Below the pieces are notes generated by a model that made no database searches, had not been told where the DNA came from, and saw only the letters and a list, made by a program, of their open reading frames with translations. The position numbers and the translations under genes are program-made. This document shows, piece by piece, positions 1 through 27,700 of a stretch of 64,000 nt of DNA. Location of the stretch: NCBI GenBank assembly GCA_021613335.1, contig JAJTWR010000281.1, forward strand, positions 1,057,501 to 1,121,500, given 5' to 3'. The stretch is from Whitmania pigra. Lineage: Eukaryota > Annelida > Clitellata > Hirudinida > Haemopidae. Each line of letters starts with the position of its first letter. Position 1 is the stretch's first letter.

Positions 1-311
1 GTTACGAGTAAATTTAACACGGGTGGAATAATTTCCATTATTTTATTTGTTTATTATTTCTTACTTCAACAACAACAACAACAACCACAATAACAACAAT
101 CACAACAACAACAAAACAGCTCATATCTTAAAAACCTACAACCTTAAAAATCAAGTACTCTCTAGTAACTAGGGCCTAGTTAGGAAGCGTGAATTTCTAT
201 ATCCTCCAGGGTCTCGCGCTAAAATATCATCATCATCATCATCATCAGTTAATGGCACTTCTAAAACTGGAACAAGAATAAGGAGACATGGCATAAGTCC
301 ATGACTGGTGG

Positions 312-566
312 AAAAGATGGAAAAATGGTGGACAAATGATTGAAAAATGGTGGACAAATGATTGAAAAAATGGTGGACAAATGATGGAAAGATGATGGAC
401 AAATGATTGAAAAAATGGTGGACAAATGATGGAAAGATGATGGACAAATGATTGAAAAAATGGTGGACAAATGATGGAAAGGTGGTGGACAAATGATGGA
501 AAAATGGTGGACAAATGATTGAAAAAATGGTGGACAAATGATTGAAAAAATGGTGGACAAATGATG
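312..566. repeat. about 22-bp minisatellite
   Basis: About a dozen imperfect copies of a unit close to AATGGTGGACAAATGATTG with 3-6 extra A residues. Variants replace ATTG by ATGG and AATGG by GATGG. On the minus strand all three frames stay open and give Ser-Ile-Ile-Cys-Pro-Pro/His-His repeats, which is why several spurious reading frames overlap here. Confidence 0.9.
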
Positions 567-2780
567 TTCACAGGAACCAAGACCAGTGGACCATCCACCC
601 ACCTCCGTTCGACACACAGGAAGCTCATTCCAGCAGATCTTTAAAAGCGGGCTGTAATGCGCATGCGCGTCTCCCGGTTCTGAAATCAACAATTGTCGTC
701 AGTTGTTGTTGTTGTGTGGTGTTGTTGTTGTCGTTGCTTTTGGAAGGTGGATTGTCGATAGGGAGAGTTTTGCATCACTTGAAGTAAGAATTCTTAATTA
801 ATTAATTATTTATTTATTTAATTATTTATATATTTATTTATTTATTTAATTATTTAAATGCTTATTTATCGTTATTTCTTTGTTCGCTCTTGGAGAGATT
901 TTGACCCACTTTTTATTATTTTTTTTTTAAGGAGGAATGGTGAGTGGAATAAATTAGGTTGAATCGGAGAAATTTTAAATTTGTTTTTTTTTTTAATTCA
1001 CATTTTTAAAATTTCATTTCAATTTTATTATTTGAAAATCACGCCACAGCAAAAAATGTCGATTAAATTTGATTTCTGCTCTTTTTTAAGCTCTTCAAAT
1101 GCCAATATTTTGACGAGAACTTCGATTAAACATGAATAACAACATCGCATGTGTGATCATGATAGTGATGATCGCGGTGATGACGATGATGATGATGCAT
1201 AATATTGATGACAATGTGATATTGGTGGCGCTATGTTTGGTGAGGATGGTTAATTTTCATTTTTCTGAGAATCGTTTAACAAATCAATTATTAGTCTTAA
1301 TAATTTTAATTAATAATTTCTCTTTCTAATATTTCTTAACTATTATTTTTTCAATTAGAGTTATTGGAGAATGAAATGAGTGAGGGCAATGGATGCTTTG
1401 AGGCTGCTTTTAAGACTTGCACCGAATAACACCAGTGTTTAATAATGTTATATAATATTGTGATTTTAATATTATATAATATTGTGATTTTAATATTATG
1501 ATTATATTATGATTAATCGTAATTTATGATAAGTCTGTGGACATAATTACACGGATGATGATGTTGATGATGATGTTGTTGAAAGTTATTATTATTGCCA
1601 CTATAAATAAAATTTTTGTAGCTGAGCAATCTCGCAGACTGTGTCTGTGTTCATTGTTGCACCAATAACCGTCGTCATCACCATCATCATCGTCATTGTC
1701 ATCGTCATCATTATCATCATCATCATCGTCATCATCATCATAGTGGTCATCGCAATAGTCCACAACAATTATCAGTCACCTTCGTAACACATACATCATT
1801 TTCAATGTTCCGTTATTAATCGTGACGTCATTCATGACATCATCGGACATCCTAATAACATTTTAAAACGAAATGTGCTTTAATAACATCTCTTCCTAGA
1901 TTCTAATAAACTTTTAATCTTCCATTTACTTCGTGAATTCAACAAATTCAACTAATTCACGGCGACAAAGTAAAAAATGAACCATTTAAAAATGCTGCAA
2001 TATTTTTAGGTCGTGGCATGTTTTTTCTCACAACAACAAAATAATTAACGAAACGAAAAACATGGCTTCTATTATTTGGCCCTCGCGAGAATGAGTTCGT
2101 GAAAAATTTGCAAATGCAACATTTTTTAATTTAAACAAAAAAACAAATAAATTATTAAATTATTTCCTAAATCGCCCATTAATTGACGTGTAATCATAAA
2201 AACAACATTTGCATTAAAATTCGAAATTCAAAACAATCCTTAGCCTTCATTTCTACTAATTAAATAACGACATTAAATAAATAAATAAATAATATTGTTG
2301 TCTGAGAATGAGGTTAACAAAGAACTGGCAGTTGAAACTTGAACATTCGTTGTACTTAAATGGCCTACATGGACGCCAATAATTAAATAACTCATCTTAC
2401 ATATCGCATAAAAATTAAAATTACAATTTTTAAATAAATGCTATTAATTATGATTAATGATTTAATGAAATAATTATTAAAGACTATTCACAATATCTTT
2501 AATGATAACATAAACCGACAATAAGGCTTAACTTTCAATGAAAACAAAGAAATTTAAATTGCATGTTATTTCCATTCCTCAGTGCTTAATAAGTTAATAA
2601 GTGGAAATTATTAAGTTGTATTTTTAACCATACAACAAGCCATACAACAAACCATACATGAAACCAAACAACAAACCATACAACAAACAGCAAACAAAAG
2701 AATGCCCGGAGTCCAACTGTAATTTCATTTCCATCTTATTTGCAACATAAAGACATCTCTGTGCATTTGATCTTTACGAG

Positions 2781-2782
2781 TC

Positions 2783-2846
<64 letters not shown>

Positions 2847-2847
2847 C
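2781..2847. repeat. (CAA)n microsatellite
   Basis: An almost uninterrupted CAA array of about 22 units, followed by degenerate CAA-rich sequence to about 2887. It encodes poly-Gln on the plus strand and poly-Leu on the minus strand only by virtue of composition. Confidence 0.95.
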
Positions 2848-3715
2848 AACAACAACAACAAACATCAAAAACAACAACAGCAACAACCCATTACTGCTTG
2901 TCAGTGCAACTTGGGCAACATTCACATTTTTTAATGGAATGGTTATTAATTTAATAATAAGAAATTAAATAGTATGTTAACTTACAAGGTACACATTAAT
3001 TTAATAATAAGGAATTAAATAATATGTTAACTTTTATGTCCTTATGACTACAAAAAAATATTTAGTATCTATTTAGTTGTTCAATTATTCATTATTGTAA
3101 TATTTAATATATGATTTTATATTTAGTATAACACAAATTTAAATTGCTAAGAAATATTAACAAAAAAAAACAAGAAAAGCAAATAATTAGTGAATTAAAA
3201 AGGACGAGATAAATTAATATATTTAATCAAATATATAATAATATAATATTTATTCGCTGTAAAAGATTCGAATAGCAAAATAATTAAATGAAAGAACTTA
3301 TGAAAAAATATTCAATTCAATTTCTAAAGTACAAAATTGCTTGTGATTCCTTACGAATCCATGGCTTCGATAGTTGTGCTGTTGTGCCTTCAAAATGCAA
3401 ATATGTTTTGTAAGATTTAAATCTTTTTTTTCAATTTTAGAATTTCAACTTCAATAAAAACACAATTTTCTTTTTTACATTGATCTTTTTATTTACATCC
3501 TCAATGACGTTTTGACATCCTAATAAGTATCAATGTTTTCTTTTTACTGTTTCATCCATCCATCTCTCCACTGATTCATCCATATCTCCATTAATTCATC
3601 CATCTCTCCAGCGTCTGTGGGAAGTTAATCTTCTTTTCTTATCTTTTAGAAGAAGTTATCGCCGACTTAATTTGAGTAGATTATAACAGAAACAACAGCA
3701 ACATCAACAACAACA

Positions 3716-3786
3716 TCAACAATAATAAAAGCAACATCAACAATAATAAAAGCAACATCAACAATAATAAAAGCAACATCAACAAC
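3716..3786. repeat. 21-bp minisatellite, 3 copies
   Basis: Three near-identical copies of AATAATAAAAGCAACATCAAC, flanked by simpler CAACAT repeats from about 3690 to 3800. Confidence 0.85.
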
Positions 3787-4543
3787 AAAAGCAGCAACAA
3801 GAGACAAGACGGTGGAAGTGTTGTGTTTTTAATTTTGCCACCATCCAGTAATTAGTTGCAGGAGCTTCTGGCAATTGTAGTCATTACGTTTTAGATGACT
3901 TTGCAACCGATTACGATAACGATGCCCATTCTAAATTTCTCTCCAAATAAGAAACAATGCCGAACAGATGGATGGTTAACTATTCATCCCGGAGGAAAGT
4001 ACATGGCATGAAGCGAATGTCTTCCAAGAGTCCCCAATCAACTTGTAATTTCTAATTCTACGATGATGAAACTCTTCTGTGGTGCTTCGAGTTTCATTTC
4101 CTCGGCCATTAGTTATCGTTGACAAGGAAAGCAATCCTCAGATTCATCCGTAAATAAAAGTCCTCCTTCCTGGCTAATTGAATGCTTTCTTCTGGTGCGA
4201 ATTTCACGTCGGGGATCCCATCGCGCCGAGGTTGTAAATTCAAATTCGTTCGCATTCTTTGCCCAGACAACGGTTCTTAGGCAAAGATCTTGATTTGCCG
4301 GCATCTCCGTCTGTAGCTAAAGACAGATCTCATCCCTTCCTAATGAAATCGTAAATATCTGTTTGTTAGTGCTTCTTTCAAGATCCTTTGCCCAGAGCCA
4401 GGGTTCTGGCTTTCAACAAAAAACAAAAAAAAACACAAAAAAACGTCTCCATGCGAGCTTAAAATTGTTATTTACTTTTCATCATAGAGCAGCGAGCTCG
4501 TAAAAATCGCGCGCGTAACGCCCCGTCGTCTTAGTCGTCTGTC

Positions 4544-4697
4544 ATGAATGGTAACGCGACTTCATACGATACCAATGGAAGGAAAGACTTACTCTGGACG
4601 TTCTCAACTGATGAATTGCAAGAGATTTATTGGCGCCATCAGTCACCATCGATTCTCTCGACACCTACAGAGCAGAACAATGTTTCTGCATCTGATG
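4544..4697 (+). other. possible 5' exon of the bHLH gene
   Basis: An ATG at 4544 opens a frame with non-repetitive, fairly balanced composition, and a GT donor (GATG/gtgcgt) follows at 4698. The frame does not join in phase to the acceptor at 5027-5028 (tttttaag/gag) in front of the bHLH exon. It would have to be non-coding or use another donor; one at 4855 (ttt/gtatgt) would be in phase. I list it as a candidate only. RNA evidence would decide. Confidence 0.25.
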
Positions 4698-5089
4698 GTG
4701 CGTGTTTTCCTGCGAATTTTGTTTCCCGCTGCATTCCAGCCGAAAATACGTCGTGTCTAATGCTGCGATTTCTCATTTTGCTTTTTAAAAACTGCTCTGA
4801 CGATGTTCCAATTCGTTCGAATTCATTTTTGCCTTTTTATTTTTGTGAAACTTTGTATGTCGTGACCAATGACAGCGGACGAGCTTAATGTTTCAGACTA
4901 AGCACTTAGACGAATAAAAAAATTCATTTTAATGATCATTTTTATTGAACTCAATGAAAAACTTTAAATTATAACTTACATTATAACTACTTGTATTCAC
5001 AAATTAGATATTTAATTTTTTTTTTAAGGAGAACTTGCCGCATTGTCATTTTCCGTTGGTCGTCTTCCATCTCCAGTGTGGCATCTCCA

Positions 5090-6166
5090 ATGGCTTCGAG
5101 AACCACTCACAGACCAAACACTTTCAATTTTCCTTTCCGCCTCAATTTCGTGTCTGATCCTCTCCCAACACTTCCAACTCCAGATTCTCTTCCTGATCTC
5201 GAAAAGCCTTTCGAATGTTTGGAAGAAACTGAAAGCCTCCCAGGAAGCAGCGGATTTCCAGCAATTTCAGGAACAAAAAGATCTAAATTCATTCCCCGTC
5301 TAGATTTCGACTTATCCATCCTCTCGCCCGACGAACACTCCAACATAGGTCTGGTTGCAATCTCGTCATCCAGCCAAGTGCAGTCTCCGAACACCATCAT
5401 GAATTTTCTCCTCAGCAGCAGCGCTCAATTCCAGGTAGCAAGCGATCAAGGAGTAACAGATTCTGCTCCGGCAAAAGAGACTCAAGACAACCCTAACCAC
5501 AAGCGACCACTCTCTTCACCTCTGATGCTCCTTGCAGACCACAATGCCCTCTCGGCGGACTGCCAGTCCCCCGAACATTTCAGGTCGTTTGACGGAAGCG
5601 ACGACGAGATGAACGAAAGCGCAGACGACGATAGCGACGAGAGCTTCCAACCAGACATCCACAGGACCAAGAACGACAGAAAGTCAAAGCAGAGCGACTT
5701 GGAAAACGAAGGACATATTTCCAAAAAACGATGCAGGAACACGAAAGCGCACGAGTCGAAAAAACAGCCGTTCGCTCCATCCGGACGCAGTCAGACTGGA
5801 AAGAGGGGTCGAAAGCCGCGACGGGAAAGAAGCCAACGCCGCTTGGAAAGCAACGAGAGGGAGCGACACCGCATGCACCTCTTGAACGATGCATTTCAGG
5901 AGCTGAGAGAAGTCATTCCACACGTTAGGATCGGCAGGAAACTCTCCAAGATTGAAACTCTCACGCTGGCCAAGAATTTCATCAAAGCTCTGACGAACAT
6001 TGTTTGCGAAATGAGAGGCGAAGAACTCCCGTTCAAGGACATATCGGCCGACCAGACTCTCCAGGTGAACGAGAAAAACTTCCTTTCCAGGCAGAAAACT
6101 CCTCCGCCGCTCTCCGGCACATCCACGAACGGCGTTGAAACATCTGCAATTTCATTCAGCGATTAA
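5090..6166 (+). CDS. BHLHA15: Mist1/dimmed-type bHLH transcription factor
   Basis: Class A bHLH DNA-binding regulator; family members drive secretory and neuroendocrine cell differentiation. The bHLH domain lies at about residues 251-306 of 358. The basic region reads [20 protein letters not shown], helix 1 ends in REVIPHV, and the loop/helix 2 contains [18 protein letters not shown]; this is the Mist1/dimmed signature rather than neurogenin or atonal. Before it lies a basic stretch rich in Arg/Lys (probable nuclear signal, about 225-250) and an acidic Ser/Asp/Glu segment at about 165-195. The N-terminal 150 residues are low-similarity and Ser/Pro-rich. The bHLH domain is in one exon with no intron. 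The start is the first ATG in the open frame, but the frame stays open up to 4991, so a coding 5' exon joining near 5029 is possible. The family assignment is firm; the N-terminus is not. Confidence 0.85.
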   Translation: MASRTTHRPNTFNFPFRLNFVSDPLPTLPTPDSLPDLEKPFECLEETESLPGSSGFPAISGTKRSKFIPRLDFDLSILSPDEHSNIGLVAISSSSQVQSPNTIMNFLLSSSAQFQVASDQGVTDSAPAKETQDNPNHKRPLSSPLMLLADHNALSADCQSPEHFRSFDGSDDEMNESADDDSDESFQPDIHRTKNDRKSKQSDLENEGHISKKRCRNTKAHESKKQPFAPSGRSQTGKRGRKPRRERSQRRLESNERERHRMHLLNDAFQELREVIPHVRIGRKLSKIETLTLAKNFIKALTNIVCEMRGEELPFKDISADQTLQVNEKNFLSRQKTPPPLSGTSTNGVETSAISFSD

Positions 6167-9100
6167 GACACAACAAAAAAGTCTCCAAAAAAGAATAGGA
6201 ATCTCAATCAAGAAGATATTATTCTAGGAAAATTGTAGTCAGTAATTCTTCTCACGTCAAGCAGTAAGATGGCTCGATGTGAAAAGGAGCCGAAATTAAT
6301 ATACTTTCATGAAAGGTCGGTCTCCCGTTTCTCAAGCCGCTAATGACCGCCATGTTGACTGAAGACACCCTACAACCGACTTTATTGCCAAATATTCCAG
6401 CCAAAAATTGAACGCTCTCTATCAACTTTATTTTCGTTCAAAAATCTTCCGGCAAAAGCCGCCATTTTCGGTTCGCTTTACGAAGGAGAAACGCCGCGCA
6501 GCATCGTAAATGAGCGATCTTGTCGATCGAGGGAAGAGCTAGAAAAGAAAGAAAAATTTATTTTTGATGAATATCTTTTAGTTTTTTGTGAGTCCGCGTA
6601 TTTGTTGTTGTCGTCGTTGTTACTGAAATTTGCATTCTTGGATGGATTCGGACAAACAATTATTCTGTTCTTTCCTTGCGGTTGTTCAGTATTTTGTTCT
6701 TATTACTATTACAGTTTATGTTACAATTACGATCGCTACTGTAATTATTTGAATCTTCCATTATATATAATCCATGCATTCCATTAAGCAAAACACTTGC
6801 AAGCACATTTATCGGCGTGTTGTCATGGCAACATGGATTGTAAATAAGTGTAATTTGCTGCTTCGTCATTTACGAATATCTTGTTGTGGTCGCTATGGCA
6901 TGCCACGCCACAGTAAAGTGCGGCCGTATTTTAATGTCGTAATTATAACCCCAACGTTGCTGATAGTGAATTTAATGGCTGTGATGGAAATTGTAGAGAG
7001 CTTGGAGTGGTTTTAAAGTCGATCTTTATTTTTTGTAGTTGCGTCTGCATAGTCGATGGATGTATTTCAATTTCGTGTGGCATTTCAGAGCGAGAATTTC
7101 TGTCGTCGTAGTCATCGCAGTAACCCGTGTGAGTGACTTTTTAACATGCCTGTGATCGTGAAATTGAAAAAAAGCAAATTATTTTTGGCTTTGAAGAAAA
7201 AAAATGTATAAAAATTATTGGATGAAATTCAATTTATTTTGCTGTGATGAAGGCGTCGCTTGGCAGGCCTGGGAAATCATTTGAGTTTTTAGAACGCATT
7301 TCGTGAAATTCGAAGTTTTAATCATCTCCAAATATTTTTAGCGGGTTGTCAATTTTTGTTTTTTTTTAATCTTTGTTGACTTGAAGACGTGTTCAGGGGT
7401 CCATCAGTGTTGTATTTCAGAAATCACTGAATTTTGGAGAAATATAAGAAAAAAACAAGAAAATACGTTTTCTGTTTTAAATTAAATTAAAGCCATTCGT
7501 TCACTTTGTTACCGGAAAGTTTTAGAATCGAGTCATAAAATTATTTTCCCAACTAATTATGTCTGAATAAATAAACGCTACGAGGCTCTTAATGAGAGGG
7601 AAACACTTTCGATGAATGCTCATATTCCCTTAGAGATGAAGCCTAGAAAATGAGTTTCAATTATGCTGTGGTTAGTTACTTACAATGATGTTTTATTGCG
7701 AAGAAATTCCACTCTTGAGGTTGAAGCGATAACTTGTTGCCACAAAAATCAATGAAGACTGGTAAATTGTGGGTGGGGTGGAACAGTTGTCTGAACTTTT
7801 CGCAAGAGTTATGTGAGCGCTTTCAGGGCTTAAGAAATCAGTCTTAAAATATTCACGAGACGAAAGAACGTTGACATACGATTCTTAAAAATTAAGATAA
7901 AACGAGGGGACGACTAAAATAGCGAAAATAGCGAGGAAAAAGATTTGCCTCTAATTTACTCTTCTCCTCTTAAGAACTTATCTCAATGAAATATACTTGA
8001 AATTCATTGGCAACGTAAAATTTTTACTCGCAAAGTGAGTTACTAACAGGATGTCATTTGAGGGGAGCAAGGGTGAAAGGGGAACATCGTCTTTAAAAAA
8101 AAGTCATCTCCACAAGTTGTGGAGGATTTTGCCCCTGGGAAAAAATGAAATGAAGTCCCTGATTGCTAAACCATTAAACTGCTACCTTAATTTACCTCGA
8201 ATGATTGATCGTTCTTTATGTGTTCATATAATGTAGCCAAAAATAATTTAATTCGTAGAAATGATTTGCGTTATGTAGGATGAAGCTGTCAGAAGTAATT
8301 CTAAATGAAATCCTATTGAGTCAGTATAGAATTTGTACGAGTTCACTCATTTTTTTTACAAAAAATCGCAAAATTAGATGGCGTTTGCTTGTTGGCATCA
8401 CCCATCCTTCATTCTGTCTCTAATCTTTGATCTTAGAATGTCAAGATCTAGGTCTTTTATGTAAATGTTTAGCGTGGGTAAAATCGCGTGAAATGAGATA
8501 GATCTTTCCCATCTTAACCTTGATGTTTGGTGCTGTTTTAGATATTGGTGAGTTTTTCGTTTAAAGTGTTTCTGTGTGCTATTATTTTTCAAAGTAGCGA
8601 ATGATTTCATAATGTTACATTTTTAAGTAAATGTTTTATGTGTAATAATTGTCATTAATTGAATTAAAAATATTTTTATTATTCTTTATTAAAAGATAAA
8701 GTTATTCAAAATGTTGAAATCGAATGTGCCATCTATCGTATGTTATCAAATTAGCTGGTCTTTGTGTTGCCTGATGGCGCTGCCTTGTCTGCTCAGAATT
8801 ATTGAAACAGTTGGCAATCATCCTTTTACTCAGATGAACGCTTAGGCATTAATGTTTCTATTGAGAACAAAAACATGGAAAATGTCGGTTGGTCATGCAA
8901 TGCTTTCCGATTCTGCAGGTGCACATCGGAGGCTCTACGCATGTTGCCATCGTCTCGATGCACACATTGCGAGCGATGTTATTTAAGGAAGAGTGCTTCC
9001 ATGATCCAAGCGAAATCGAGATCTATCGGCAGGGCAGGGATTGTTTAAAAGTTCAGCTTAGTCGGGCATGTTGAATGAATTTTGAATCAGAGGGGAATAT

Positions 9101-9184
9101 TTTTGGATAAGTTTCATCGGATATTGTCGGCAGGAAAACTGCTTCGTTGGAAAACAGGAGTTCGGTTGAGATCTTATTTGTTAA
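6167..9184. other. intergenic region between bHLH gene and PKC
   Basis: AT-rich sequence with no exon I can support. The first part should carry the bHLH 3' UTR and the last part the PKC 5' UTR and promoter. A short frame at 8889-9074 sits just upstream of PKC and may be transcribed leader, but it matches nothing I recognise. Confidence 0.5.
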
Positions 9185-23889
<14,705 letters not shown>

Positions 23890-24351
23890 ACTTTAACCCC
23901 CGTGCACGGATCGCTTTATAATCCACGTCCGACCTGGTCCGTCTTGGCCAATGGCTGCCACAATTGAATCCACATTCGAGGACTTCGTAGTAGTGAATTT
24001 TAGCCAAAGTATATATCGCAGCATTTCTCTACATTGATGTGTTCAGATGCCACGTGTTCAGATCTCCCAAGCATCCATCCATCCATCCGAGAGTCCGACA
24101 TATTCCGCGCGTTTCTTCCTTTCTTTTCGCATAAAAGCATCATCAACTAGTCGCAATTTGTGCCGCTGCACCAGTCATTGTGAGATTTCATCGAATCAGG
24201 CACATCTCAATCAGCAGTATTTAAGAAAAGCAAGCAGACGATTTGATGCCCCGATCATGTTTTTAAGCTTCTCTTGTCGGTCACTAGAGTCGGCCAATCG
24301 TAAAATGCTCGTCGGCTTCGGCAATGTGTTTGATATTCATTTTTGGTTGAT

Positions 24352-24357
24352 AATAAA
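24352..24357 (+). terminator. candidate polyadenylation signal for PKC
   Basis: AATAAA 463 bases after the PKC stop codon and before the convergent mitofusin gene. Position is plausible; use is not shown by sequence alone. Confidence 0.45.
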
Positions 24358-24774
24358 CTAAGATTCTCGATGTCACTCAGAGTTCAGTCTCGAATGTGCT
24401 GGCTAGCTTATGGCACCCTTTTTCCTTAGTTTAAGGATGCAACACAGGTTCAAAATCTGCGCTACATAAATTGAATGCTGTTCACCCTTGCTTAACGTAG
24501 GATTTGTAATGAATGAAGCAACACAAGACAATCTCTGTCGAGTCGACACGGAGACGGTGGAATATTGAATCCGCTCTGACTCGATTGACTCTTTAAATTA
24601 TTTGCTGTGAAAATTTCTTCAAAAGCATTAGAAAGATTGTGTACCTTGTATACATATTGTACAACTACATTCTGCAATATTGTCATCAAAAAGTTAATCC
24701 TAAGCCAGGTAATCACAAATTAGTCAGTATTTCCTCTTCCAGATGGAGGGTACTAAACTTCTTTTCCAGAAAAA

Positions 24775-27700
24775 CTATGAATTCTCTCTGAGGTATTCTG
24801 TCTGAAATACTTCCAGTCGTCTGGATATGTTGTAGAACCTAGATCTGCAAATTAATTTTTACAATAAAACAACAGTAACCTACAACAATGGTAGTAATAG
24901 AAAGATAGCTCAGTTGTGTGCTTCGTCAAGAAAGAATAGAAATGTAATAACAGTCAAAATAAATATCCTCAGCAGCCTTTGAAAATCTTAATCTTTGGCG
25001 TGCATGTCAGCTCAGATGATAGCCCGCGAACGACTGTAAAAGCGACAGTCGTCATGTATCTTGTTCGCAACCCGGCTTACACAGCCGCAAAGCATGCAAA
25101 TGGGTGAGCGCCCCCGATGCTTATGCTTATGGAGCTACACAAATAAACATATTCCTATTCCTAAAATCTTGATCGAAAGAATGCAAATAAAAATGTCAAG
25201 GAATTTGCATCTTTTGACCTCATAATTATCGTCGTCAATGATATTCTGGCTTCGTAATTCTGCCAAATCTCGATCCCTACCTGAGGGAGGCAGCAGTGGC
25301 ACTAATGTTCTCCAACTTCTTTACCAGTCTTTCTGATTCCTGGATCTTCTTGACGAGCAGGTCTCGATGTTTGACAATCATTGTGTGGAGATCTTTCATC
25401 ACACAGTTCAACTCCCTGTCGGAAAGGAATAAAGGACTGGTATTAACTTTAACCATTTAACACGATATTGTTAATATTATTATTACTTCTATTGCTCGTG
25501 ATGACCCCTTATTATTCAATGATTATCAATGTAACTGAGTTAAAATAAAAATCATGAGCATAAAGAGATAATCATTAAGACGAACCTCATCATCACAAAA
25601 CTCTAAGATTCCAAACTCACCTCTCAATCTGCTGACTGCAATTGGAGCTTAGAATGTCCATGACGGTTCTGAGTTGGCGTGTGACGAAGGAAATGTATTG
25701 TCGCTTGAAGGCCTGCTCCTTCATCTTGTTCGTCCAAGCTAACCTCTCGTAAACGTAAAGCAGAGCATAGGCGGACAAGCAAATGACCATCACTCGAGAT
25801 CCGACCGTCCGGAACACCTGCACGACGAGACTCGTAAAGAGGTTGCTCTTTAACATATTTAACAAAAGTCATATAATAACAATAATAATAATAATATTAA
25901 TAATTGAAATATTCAGCATACGATAAAGTAACTAGCAGCAAAGTACTGTATGATGAAGCTAATTTTCATGATCTCACAAAGGAAATCACAAAGAAACCAA
26001 CGGCAGAAAGGAGGACTAGCATCCCGATCGTTGAACCCGATGTAAATGGCAGCAAACTGGTACTTGAACATGTACCAGATGCTATTAGCTGAGCCACCTG
26101 GGAAGCATTGAATCAAAGTTTTAGATAATCCTACTATACTTTTATCAACTCTACTGTCATTATTATTGGTATTATTGTTGTTGTTGTCATTATAATTATT
26201 ATTTATTAATACGGCATGTCGTCAACCCCAATTTCCATTTCAAATAATGTACTCCAGCGATCACCAAGTGGCAAAAAAAATGTCCAGCAAACTGCTCGTA
26301 AGGTAACCAAATAAAAACCTCGTAATCGTCAGTTGTGTTCTTCCCCATGTACTTGGTGAGGAGAGCTGTCAGGCCAAGAGAAAACCTGAACTCAATGTCC
26401 TCCATGAACTCTGAACACAGACCGGTGCAGTCCAGGTTGTAAATCACCTCGAAATTCCTGCTCGGAACCAGAATCCTCACGACTTCTTCCTCCGAAATCG
26501 AAAGCATGGTGCAAGCTGAGGCTGTGCACAAAAGTATTCTCTATGAGCAATGTATATTATAACACTAAAAACAACATAAATAAAGAAAATTTAAAATACA
26601 TTGATAATAAGAATTATATTTAATATCTAAACGATTGATAAATCTTAAAGATTTCAAAAAAGGGAGACATACAACAAATAAAAAAACTTCAAAGGCACCT
26701 ATCATCTGATCACAGGTTTCTAAGTATGTAGCCCTGGCAACAGGGGTGTGTGAAACATGGAGATTTTTAATGAGGTTCTCCTCAACATATAAGTTCAAAT
26801 CCTGAAAAGTTGATTTAATTTAATAAATACTGTACCACGATGATCACGATGGAAAATCCATCTTAAGAACAAGAACTACGACTGTAGCAGAAACTAGAGC
26901 CACGCAAAAACAATATCTTTAAAGTCAATCAGGTGCAGATGAGAAATGTGCATGCATCGAACAGAATTCCAAATTGTCTTAGTTACGCAGACAAGGGACT
27001 TTAATCAAATAAATAAATAAATAAGAAACCAGTCGAAACACCAACCTTTCTGTACAGCCTCATGGTTTCCTCGTCATCGGGGTTGAAAGTCTGTCCATAC
27101 TCGTCAAGGACGTTGTACAAGTACTTCAACTCTTTTGTCAGGGACTGTGACATCTGAAATGGAAATTAATAAACTTACACCTCATTTTCAAGCAAGATCG
27201 GAACCATCAGCATCCGGCCATTGTACAATGCAATAACATTGTTGCTAATGCAATAATAATTAATGCAGTAATACTATTACTAATGCATTGTTAATTAATG
27301 CAATGATGTTGGCTTGTTTCCCCGAAAATAAGCCCTCATTTGTGATTTTTGAAGATACTCGTAATATAAGCCCTAGTTAAGATCGTAATCCGGCATTTGC
27401 GGGCTTACCATGGGTACCATAGCAACACAACAATATGTTATATTATATGCTATTAATTTAATATCACTAAAATTTTAGTGACATATTAACTTAATAAAGT
27501 ACCGATAATGTAAATTATAATTAATGTAAGTATTTGTATGTAAAATACAAGCAGATAAGCAAATACGATAAACAGACAACCAATTAGAACACAATTGCCT
27601 TTATGAATCCTCTTAAATCAATGCATATTTATTACAACCATTAATGGTTATTTCGACATTGTATTATTTCGACAAGATGAGTGCAAAAAGAAAAAGATAT

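Larger units (their letters stand above)
1..4543. other. gene-free, repeat-rich upstream region
   Basis: I see no credible coding exon here. Open frames consist of translated simple repeats: CAA tracts near 68-117 and 2781-2847, CAT/GAT tracts near 223-246, 1553-1585 and 1675-1745, TTTA repeats near 808-860, and the minisatellites listed separately. The rest is AT-rich unique sequence. The last few hundred bases may hold the promoter or a 5' exon of the bHLH gene. Confidence 0.6.

Noticed and set aside
8398..8610. 70-codon minus-strand frame upstream of PKC
   Set aside because: Lys/His-rich low-complexity peptide without similarity I recognise, no neighbouring exons on that strand.
25000..25100. 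Functional tRNA gene
   Set aside because: A and B boxes are recognisable but the acceptor stem does not pair and the spacing is too long; SINE is the better reading.
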